Source of the DNA: a virus
Direction: 5' to 3' (one strand)
Virus record (IMG/VR): IMGVR_UViG_3300041411_000220
Coordinates: 1 to 40,868 of that record
Length of the DNA stretch: 40,868 bases
Shown: one piece after another, positions 35,021 through 40,868 of the stretch
Layout of the letters: the number at the start of each line of letters is the position of its first letter
Numbering within the stretch: position 1 is the first letter of the stretch
Translations under genes and position numbers: made by a program
Notes under the pieces: model-generated
The model's database searches: none
What the model was told of the DNA's origin: nothing
Seen by the model: only the letters and a program-made list of their open reading frames with translations

Positions 35021-37344
35021 TTGATCAGACTTCGCAGTTTTTCGCCATTCTCACGACTGTGGGCGCGGCGAAACAGGCAAACGCCGATGCGCTTGGCGTT
35101 CCGTGGAAACTCACTGAAATGGGCGTAGGCGATGCCAATGGCACCGACCCAACCCCCAACGCGGCTCAAACAGCGCTCATAAACGAATGGCGCCGCCGGC
35201 CGTTGAATCAACTGTTCGTTGACCCCCTCAACCCTGCTGTGATCGTGGCCGAGCAAGTTATCCCGGCCGACGAGGGTGGCAAGTGGATTCGGGAAATGGG
35301 TTTGTACGACGCTGACGGGGATCTGGTCGCCGTCGCGAACTGCCCGCCAAGCTTCAAGCCCGTCATGACGCAAGGCTCCGGCCGGGTCCAAGTCGTGCGG
35401 ATGAACTTCATCGTTGGCAGTGCGGGCAACATCACACTAAAAATTGACCCGTCGGTGGTGCTGGCAACGCGGGAGTTCGTCGAGCGGCGGATTATTGAAG
35501 AGCTGTACAAGCTGGATAACAAGCAGTCAGTACGCGCAGCGACTACGGCCAATATCGCGTTGACCGGGCTTCAGGCCGTCGACGGCATTAGCTTGCAGGC
35601 GGGCGACCGAGTGTTGGTGAAAAACCAAGTGTCGGCGAAGGATAATGGCATTTACATTGTCGGCGTGGCGGCATGGCAGCGTGCGGCGGATGCTGACAGC
35701 AGTGCTGAAGTCACGTCGGCGATGATTCTGTCAGTCGAGCAGGGCGCCACTCTGGCCGACACTCGCTGGCAGTTGGTCACCGACGGAACAATCGTCTTGG
35801 GTACCACGGCCTTGGCGTTCCAGAACATCACGCAAGGCTTTGCGCCACTTAGTTCGCCTGCGCTGTTGGGTATCCCTACGGCCCCTACAGCTGCGCCTGC
35901 TGCGAATAACTCTCAGATTGCTAACACTGCTTTCGTCAGGGCAGCACTGAGTTCCGTTGGCCTTGGTGATGTTTCGCTGCTCGCAAATATCGCCGATATG
36001 AACGACGTAACGGTCCCGTCAGGAATTTACTACGTCAGCGGTGGCTCAACGCTCAATAATCCTGTACCTACGGCCAACGGTACGGTGATTCACAGGATTT
36101 ACGGGGGCGGTGGCCTGCAAATCTACCAAACCTATGCAAATAACGAACTTTACTGGCGTCGAAGAACCCCGACGCAATGGGAGCCTTGGAACTCCATAGC
36201 ATCGCTGGATAGCCCCGTGTTTGTTGGTAATCCAACTGCACCTACACCGGCGCAGTTCGATAAAGACAAATCGCTGGCAACTACCGAGTTTGTAAAGAGG
36301 ACGGGGCTCGAATACGGGGATTACACCAACTACGGGGCGACGGCGACGCTAACCGCCGCTGATATTGGCAAGGTGTCGGCGTTTGCTAGCGCGGGGCCGA
36401 TGACCGCCACGCTGCCAACTGGCCCAACGATTCCTCGGGGAGCGGTAGTCAAGATTCTGTGTGCTGGGGGGTCGGTGACGGTAACGGTCGCGGCGGGTGA
36501 CTCGATCGATGCGGTGAACATTATTGGTAACATCCCAATGGCCTTGGGTGATACCGCCGAGTTTATTCGTATCGGTTCGCTGTGGCGGTTGATCGGCGGC
36601 AGTGTCTTGCTGAAATACTCGGCCGTCATGTCTGGCCCTAACTGGATCACTCCGCCGCAGTTCGATAAAAGCAAATCGCTGGCGACCGCTGAGTTTGTAC
36701 AGCGAAGTGGGCTCCAATACTCTGGATTTCTGTCGTTCCAGGGCGCGTTAACTGGGCAACTAACGCATATTGGTGGGGTGGTTCATTTCCACGGATCCGG
36801 CTCCAACTCATACAGTTTGCCCGATAGCGCCGTGAATGGCCTGCCTGTGGGAGCCACCATCAGGCTGCAAAATTGGGGTATAGGCCCGATGGCTCTGGCG
36901 GTCCAGGGCACAGATAAAATGCAAGAAAATATAGACAACTCACCGACCGGCGCTAACCGATCTATCCCGCCGGACACTTACGTGGACTGTATATATATTG
37001 GCGCTCGCAATTGGCTTCTTGCTGGCACGGGTGTGGTTGCGAAAACGCGGCCGTGGGGATGCTCGCTTGGGCAATCTTGGCATCAGAAGTTGCCGTCGGG
37101 CTTGATCATTCAGTCCTTTACCGCGCAATTTTCGGCGGCAGCTAAATCCGCCGCTTTTAACCTGCCCATTGCTTTCCCCTCTGCGCACTTTGGATGCACC
37201 GTGACCCTGACTGATAGTGCGATCTATGACAGCAGCGGTAGTCCGTTCGCAGCAGGAATGCCAAACGGGCTCGGTCAAGTGCTCCTGCAGTCCAATTACA
37301 CGGCCAGTCAATCGGCATTGCGTGTACTGGCTTTTGGGATGTAA
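35017..37344 (+). CDS. Tail fibre protein (gpH-like)
   Basis: The product is 775 aa. The first ~160 residues match the N-terminal fibre domain of P2 gpH (IDQTSQFFAILTTVGAAKQA; PADEGGKWIREMGLYDADGD) that attaches to the baseplate. A middle part carries short repeats (TPAQFDKDKSLATTEFVKR and TPPQFDKSKSLATAEFVQR). The C-terminus (GQSWHQKLPSGLIIQSF to LRVLAFGM) resembles receptor-binding tips. It decides host range. The last ~1 kb is more A+T-rich than neighbours, suggesting exchange between phages. Confidence 0.92.
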   Translation: MIDQTSQFFAILTTVGAAKQANADALGVPWKLTEMGVGDANGTDPTPNAAQTALINEWRRRPLNQLFVDPLNPAVIVAEQVIPADEGGKWIREMGLYDADGDLVAVANCPPSFKPVMTQGSGRVQVVRMNFIVGSAGNITLKIDPSVVLATREFVERRIIEELYKLDNKQSVRAATTANIALTGLQAVDGISLQAGDRVLVKNQVSAKDNGIYIVGVAAWQRAADADSSAEVTSAMILSVEQGATLADTRWQLVTDGTIVLGTTALAFQNITQGFAPLSSPALLGIPTAPTAAPAANNSQIANTAFVRAALSSVGLGDVSLLANIADMNDVTVPSGIYYVSGGSTLNNPVPTANGTVIHRIYGGGGLQIYQTYANNELYWRRRTPTQWEPWNSIASLDSPVFVGNPTAPTPAQFDKDKSLATTEFVKRTGLEYGDYTNYGATATLTAADIGKVSAFASAGPMTATLPTGPTIPRGAVVKILCAGGSVTVTVAAGDSIDAVNIIGNIPMALGDTAEFIRIGSLWRLIGGSVLLKYSAVMSGPNWITPPQFDKSKSLATAEFVQRSGLQYSGFLSFQGALTGQLTHIGGVVHFHGSGSNSYSLPDSAVNGLPVGATIRLQNWGIGPMALAVQGTDKMQENIDNSPTGANRSIPPDTYVDCIYIGARNWLLAGTGVVAKTRPWGCSLGQSWHQKLPSGLIIQSFTAQFSAAAKSAAFNLPIAFPSAHFGCTVTLTDSAIYDSSGSPFAAGMPNGLGQVLLQSNYTASQSALRVLAFGM

Positions 37345-37356
37345 GGAGATAAACGC

Positions 37357-37782
37357 ATGATTTTTTCGAGCAAGACCACTGGTTTGTTTCATGACTCAGA
37401 CATTGGTGGCGAGCTTCCTGAGGACGCTATTGAGATATCGCCTGAGTTGCATGCAGAGCTTTTAAGCGGCCAGTCGGACCTTATCCGAATCAGCTTTGAT
37501 ACGGATCCTCCGTCGCTTGTCACACGGCCACCAATGAGCGCCGATCAGTTAGCCGAAATCGAACGCACTTGGCGAGACAGCCAATTGGCGAGCACTGACG
37601 GCATGGTTGCACGCCACCGCGACGAGTTGGAGGGTGGGGGCACACCTACGTTGACGCCGGAGCGATACACCGAGCTGCAGGCATATCGCCAAAAGTTGCG
37701 TAACTGGCCGGAGGCTGGCGAGTTTCCATTGTCGGAGCACCGGCCCAGTCCGCCGGAGTGGTTGGCTAACGATCCTCAATAA
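37357..37782 (+). CDS. Tail fibre assembly protein (gpG-like)
   Basis: The product is 141 aa. The family ending is visible: LTPERYTELQAYRQKLRNWP … FPLSEHRPSPPEWL, typical of phage fibre assembly chaperones that sit right after the fibre gene. The start follows AAGGAGATAAACGC. It is followed by two terminator hairpins in a row. Confidence 0.92.
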   Translation: MIFSSKTTGLFHDSDIGGELPEDAIEISPELHAELLSGQSDLIRISFDTDPPSLVTRPPMSADQLAEIERTWRDSQLASTDGMVARHRDELEGGGTPTLTPERYTELQAYRQKLRNWPEAGEFPLSEHRPSPPEWLANDPQ

Positions 37783-37852
37783 ACGCCCCGCATTGTCGGG
37801 GCGTTTTCTTTTCTGCTTCACCCAAACAGAGCCCCGCATTGCGGGGCTTTTT
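37781..37852 (+). terminator. Two tandem terminator hairpins between fibre and sheath genes
   Basis: AAACGCCCCG…CGGGGCGTTTT (37781-37807) and AGCCCCGC-ATT-GCGGGGCT (37830-37848) with a T tail. Two strong hairpins suggest that fibre and sheath genes are separated in transcription or that mRNA is cut here. The second again leads into a CTGGAG ribosome-binding site. Confidence 0.8.
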
Positions 37853-37868
37853 CGTATCTGGAGAATCT

Positions 37869-39035
37869 ATGAGCGGTTTCTTTCACGGCGTTACCGTAAC
37901 GAACGTCGACACCGGCGCGCGCGTCATTTCGTTGCCGTCGTCCTCGATCATTGGCTTGGTGGATACCTTCGTGCCGGCGCCGGCGAACAGCGCACAGCCC
38001 AATGACCTGGTGATGATCACCAACGAGCGCGAGGCGATCGCCGCGTTCGGTGCTGACTCCGAAATCACCAAAGCCTGTAAGGCGATCTACACCCGCGCCA
38101 AGGCGGTGATCGTTGCCTGTGGCGTGGCCAAGTTGGCCGATCCGGCTGAACAGACTTCGGCAATCATTGGCGGGGTGTTGGCCAATGGCAAACGTACCGG
38201 CCTGCAAGCGCTGCTGGACGGTAAAAGCCGTTTCAATGCACAGCCGCGGCTGTTGGTCGCTCCGAAGCACAGTTCAACGCTGGCCATCGGTACCGCCCTG
38301 GTCGCACTGGCTGACAAGCTGCGCGGCCTGGCCATCCTCGACGGCCCGAATACTACCGATGAGGCGGTGATGGCTTACGCCGAAAACTTCGGCGCCAAGC
38401 GGGCGTTTCTGGTCGACCCGGGGGTTCAATACTGGGACACCACGGCGAGCGCCACGGTCGATGCCCCGGGCTCTGCCTGGGTGGCAGGCTTGTTTGCTTG
38501 GACTGACAGCGAGTACGGCTTCTGGGCCTCGCCTTCGAACAAAGAGTTTGTCGGCATCACCGGTACCACGCGCCCGATCGAATTTTTGGACGGTGACGAA
38601 ACCTGCCGGGCCAACCTGCTCAATAACGCCAATATCACCACGATCATTCGCGATGACGGTTTCCGCCTGTGGGGTAACCGGACCTTGTCGAGCGATCCGA
38701 AATGGGCGTTTGTCACCCGTGTGCGGACGATGGATATCGTCATGGACGCGATCCTCTACGGCCACAAGTGGGCGGTCGACCGCTCCATTACCGCGACCTA
38801 CGTCAAGGACGTGACCGATGGCCTGCAGGCCTTCATGGGCGACCTGAAGAATCAGGGCGCAATTATCAACTTCGAGGTGTTTGCCGATCCGGTGCTGAAC
38901 ACGGCCAGCCAGTTGGAACAGGGCAAGGTGTTCTGGAACATTCGGTTTACCGATGTGCCGCCGGCAGAAAACCCCAATTTCCGCGTAGAGGTCACCAATC
39001 AATGGTTGACCGAAGTCCTCGATTCCGCCGCTTAA
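37869..39035 (+). CDS. Tail sheath protein (gpFI)
   Basis: The product is 388 aa, close to P2 FI. Family features: an N-terminal GFFHGVTVTNVDTG strand, a VIGLVDT-like segment, and the C-terminal FWNIRFTDVPPAENPNFRVE … NQWLTEVLD. It forms the contractile sheath that drives the tube through the envelope. The ATG at 37869 follows CTGGAGAA. A dispersed palindrome (37889-37901) lies in the first codons and encodes part of Val-Thr-Val-Thr-Asn. Confidence 0.94.
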   Translation: MSGFFHGVTVTNVDTGARVISLPSSSIIGLVDTFVPAPANSAQPNDLVMITNEREAIAAFGADSEITKACKAIYTRAKAVIVACGVAKLADPAEQTSAIIGGVLANGKRTGLQALLDGKSRFNAQPRLLVAPKHSSTLAIGTALVALADKLRGLAILDGPNTTDEAVMAYAENFGAKRAFLVDPGVQYWDTTASATVDAPGSAWVAGLFAWTDSEYGFWASPSNKEFVGITGTTRPIEFLDGDETCRANLLNNANITTIIRDDGFRLWGNRTLSSDPKWAFVTRVRTMDIVMDAILYGHKWAVDRSITATYVKDVTDGLQAFMGDLKNQGAIINFEVFADPVLNTASQLEQGKVFWNIRFTDVPPAENPNFRVEVTNQWLTEVLDSAA

Positions 39036-39047
39036 GGAGCGATTGCA

Positions 39048-39557
39048 ATGGGTATGATTCCCCAAACATTGGCCAACATGAACCTGTTTGTCGACGGCGT
39101 CAGCTTCCAGGGCGACGTGCCGAGCCTGACGCTGCCCAAGCTCACGCTCAAGATGGAAGAGTTTCGTCCCGGCGGCATGGATGCCCCGGTGGAGTTGGAC
39201 ATGGGTATGGAAAAGCAAGAGGCCAGCTTTACCACCACTGGCGTGCGCCGCGAGTCGTTGAAGTTCTTCGGCTTGCGCGATGGCACCGCCTTCAATGGTG
39301 TGTTTCGAGGGGCCTACAAGGGCCTCAAGGGCAAAATTACTCCGGTGATTGTCACGCTGCGCGGCAGCTTGAAAGAGGTCGACATGGGCGACTGGAAGCC
39401 GGGCGACAAGGCCGAGATTAAGCATGGCGTTGCGCTGACCTATTACAAGCTGGAAGTCGACGGTCGCACCGTCTACGAAATCGACCCAATCGGCATGCGC
39501 CGGGTAATCGATGGCGTCGACCAATTGACCGAACAGCGTTCCGCCCTGGGCCTCTGA
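39048..39557 (+). CDS. Tail tube protein (gpFII)
   Basis: The product is 169 aa, the standard size. Features: IPQTLANMNLFVDGVSFQGD, LPKLTLKMEEFRPGGMDAPV, and the DGRTVYEIDPIGMRRVIDGV segment. It builds the inner tube. The start follows AAGGAGCGATTGCA, 12 bp after the sheath stop, as in P2. Confidence 0.95.
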   Translation: MGMIPQTLANMNLFVDGVSFQGDVPSLTLPKLTLKMEEFRPGGMDAPVELDMGMEKQEASFTTTGVRRESLKFFGLRDGTAFNGVFRGAYKGLKGKITPVIVTLRGSLKEVDMGDWKPGDKAEIKHGVALTYYKLEVDGRTVYEIDPIGMRRVIDGVDQLTEQRSALGL

Positions 39558-39627
39558 AACATCCTCTTTTTTGCCGCTGCGCCTTTGCTGGGCGGCGGCT
39601 TACCCGTCTTCATAAGGATACCTTCCC

Positions 39628-39939
39628 ATGAGCAATACCAAGCCTGAAATCAAAATCCCGAGCTTCCTCACCATTACCGATACCGGTGTCCTCGTGAAGC
39701 TGAAAAAGCCCGTAGAGGCAAACGGTGTGATGGTCGATGTGCTGACCATGCGCGAACCAACGATTCGTCAACTGCGTTCGGCCAAAACTACCAGCGGTGG
39801 CGATAAGGAAGTGGAGGAAATGAATCTGTTTTCCTCTCTGACGGAGATCAGCGTGGCGGACCTCGACAACATGGGGTCGATCAATTACGGCCGCCTGCAG
39901 GAGGGTTATTTTTGCGTGGTCACGGATAGCGAGCTTTGA
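39628..39939 (+). CDS. Tail assembly protein gpE (chaperone-type)
   Basis: The product is 103 aa. Family features: PSFLTITDTGVLVKLKKPVE, VDVLTMREPTIRQLRSAK, and SLTEISVADLDNMGSINYGR. P2-type phages make E and a frameshifted E+E' as tape-measure chaperones. The start follows AAGGATACC. A run of five T (39909-39913) lies 9 codons before the stop. Confidence 0.9.
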   Translation: MSNTKPEIKIPSFLTITDTGVLVKLKKPVEANGVMVDVLTMREPTIRQLRSAKTTSGGDKEVEEMNLFSSLTEISVADLDNMGSINYGRLQEGYFCVVTDSEL

Positions 39940-39940
39940 C

Positions 39941-40051
39941 TTGAGCGTGCAAAAGCGGCTGGCCAAACGCTTGGCCGCTGAGCTGAATTTTTCCGCGCAT
40001 GAAATCCAGGCTATGCCGTTTTCCGAGATGGTTTGGTGGCTTTCGGATTGA
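39941..40051 (+). CDS. gpE' extension (probably made by recoding of gpE)
   Basis: This is 36 codons in a different frame from gpE, ending at 40051: QKRLAKRLAAELNFSAHEIQ … FSEMVWWLSD. The pattern matches the short GpE/E' family (helical with Trp near the end). Its frame is +1 (equal to -2) relative to gpE. The -1 frame used in P2 is closed by TAG at 39927. Frame +1 is open back to about 39824, so slippage at the T run (TTT-T) or elsewhere could join them. A free start at TTG 39941 is the alternative. Confidence 0.62.
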   Translation: MSVQKRLAKRLAAELNFSAHEIQAMPFSEMVWWLSD

Positions 40052-40066
40052 GCCAGGGGGTAGTCG

Positions 40067-40868
40067 ATGGCAAATAAGCGGGCGTTAGAGCTGGTGATTG
40101 GCGGCACCGTCAGTTCGACGGTTGGGTCTGCCTTCAACTCGGTTGAAAGCCGTATCAAAAAGCTCGAGGAAAAAGGCAACAAAGCCAAAGTCCTCAAAAA
40201 CACCATTGGCGAAACCATTCGGCTTCGCGATGAATGGAAGAAGGCGCACGAAACCGGCGCGGCCTCGGCTGACGGTCTGTTGCGCAAGCTCAACGGTAAC
40301 CTTGACGCGCTGCGTAAGCAGGGCGTTGAGGTGGGTAAGCTGGGGCAGGAGTACCAGCGCCTTGGTCGCACGGCCAAAGCGGCGGATCTACAGATAAAGG
40401 GGCAGCAGCAGCTCGACGCGGGAAAAAAGGGACTCAAGTCAGACATGGGTCACGCTGTCGTCGGCGCTGGCCTGGCCGCTGTGCCCACGAAGATCAGTGC
40501 GGACTATCAAGCGATTATCCGGGACATCGCCATCAAGGCGGATGTGGTCAACAAGCCACAAGAGGCCCAGTTGAGCCGTACCGTCATTCAGACGTCGCAA
40601 GATACCGGGATGGCCCGTAACGACGTCGCGGATCTGGTCAACCAGTTGGTTGGCGCCGGCATGGATCTTAAACAAGCCATGGCATACGCGCCGACGGCGG
40701 CGAAATTCGCCATCGGCCAGGGCGCGTCTGGTGTCGACACGGCCAGCATGATCATGGCGCTGCAGCAGAACGCCAAGATCACCGATCCGAAAGTGATGCA
40801 ACAGGCCCTTGAGGCCATCGCTTACCAAGGCCAGGCGGGCAGCTTTGAGGCCAGCGACATGGCCCGCT
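40067..40868 (+). CDS. Tail tape-measure protein, N-terminal part (3' truncated by window edge)
   Basis: The start ATG at 40067 follows GGGGGTAGTCG. The first 267 residues: LELVIGGTVSSTVGSAFNSV, a coiled-coil region (~25-110), then the conserved domain of TP901-type tape measures (TSQDTGMARNDVADLVNQLV; PTAAKFAIGQGASGVDTASM; GQAGSFEASDMAR). The frame runs off the window end. The C-terminal part is at the window start. Joined directly, the frames do not match (one more base, or 3n+1 bases, is needed), so a piece of the gene is missing. Confidence 0.9.
   Translation, partial: MANKRALELVIGGTVSSTVGSAFNSVESRIKKLEEKGNKAKVLKNTIGETIRLRDEWKKAHETGAASADGLLRKLNGNLDALRKQGVEVGKLGQEYQRLGRTAKAADLQIKGQQQLDAGKKGLKSDMGHAVVGAGLAAVPTKISADYQAIIRDIAIKADVVNKPQEAQLSRTVIQTSQDTGMARNDVADLVNQLVGAGMDLKQAMAYAPTAAKFAIGQGASGVDTASMIMALQQNAKITDPKVMQQALEAIAYQGQAGSFEASDMAR

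Noticed and set aside
36980-37000. Second SOS box in the fibre gene (CTGTATATATAT)
   Set aside because: The right half is TGGC, not ACAG, and it lies inside a structural gene.
38274-39524. Reverse-strand open frame (416 codons) over sheath and tube genes
   Set aside because: Opposite to two firmly recognised tail genes; composition typical of antisense frames in G+C-rich DNA.
39901-39939. Classical -1 frameshift in gpE as in P2
   Set aside because: The -1 frame ends at TAG 39927 and E' is in the other frame; a -1 slip cannot make E-E' here.
1-40868. tRNA or rRNA genes
   Set aside because: No cloverleaf with T-loop and CCA-type end or rRNA-like stretch was noticed; a tRNA scan would settle this.
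1-40868. R-type tailocin rather than phage
   Set aside because: Complete terminase, portal, protease-capsid and connector genes are present, so a DNA-filled virion is expected.

Overview
The window looks like an almost complete temperate phage of a Pseudomonas species that also carries the core functions of a plasmid, that is, a phage-plasmid. The host call is an inference. It rests on high G+C, Pseudomonas-like codon use, P2-type tail genes like those of pseudomonad prophages, and a LuxR-type regulator of a kind I associate with Pseudomonas mobile elements. No host chromosomal gene, tRNA or rRNA was seen. Both ends of the window fall inside the same tape-measure gene: its N-terminus is at 40067-40868 and its C-terminus at 1-1639. 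The simplest reading is a circular molecule of about 41 kb opened inside that gene. The two ends do not join in frame, so a short piece of the gene is missing.

Layout. 1-4953: end of the tail operon (tape measure, gpU, gpX, gpD) and lysis genes (GH19 endolysin, Rz with nested Rz1). 4954-7179: plasmid-type replication module, with a structured leader, a putative Rep protein, three 8-bp direct repeats exactly 21 bp apart, and a hairpin-rich stretch. 7061-9975: three genes, each behind a copy of one promoter-operator cassette built on TTAGCTAA, then a 495-aa gene of unknown function. 9981-10706: HicA/HicB toxin-antitoxin behind three evenly spaced dyads. 10743-15027: a string of small, mostly unrecognised genes. 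They include a reverse-strand gene behind a LexA-type SOS box and a possible ParC-like gene. 15088-16317 (reverse): partition module with ParA and a small ribbon-helix-helix-like partner, flanked and divided by the same TTAGCTAA-type elements. 16399-20640: lysogeny and early control (LuxR-type regulator, S24-type repressor, Cro-position gene, replication-region genes, a Q-like gene). 20759-22024: tyrosine recombinase. 22731-24616: holin, tiny coupled membrane proteins and a virion or pre-terminase gene. 24640-24755: candidate cos region. 24789-32394: lambda-type packaging and head genes, including a fused ClpP-type protease and capsid protein. 32391-40868: P2-type contractile tail (spike, baseplate, fibre, sheath, tube, E/E', tape measure).

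How it may work. As a prophage the element would replicate through Rep, be partitioned by ParA and its small partner, and be kept by HicAB. The S24 repressor has an Arg where the catalytic Lys should be, so RecA-stimulated self-cleavage is doubtful. A LexA-controlled 83-aa gene elsewhere could instead link DNA damage to induction (inference). Two dispersed DNA motifs stand out: the TTAGCTAA operators shared by early genes, par and possibly int, and a CGTTA-N3/4-TAACG palindrome found about a dozen times around the molecule.
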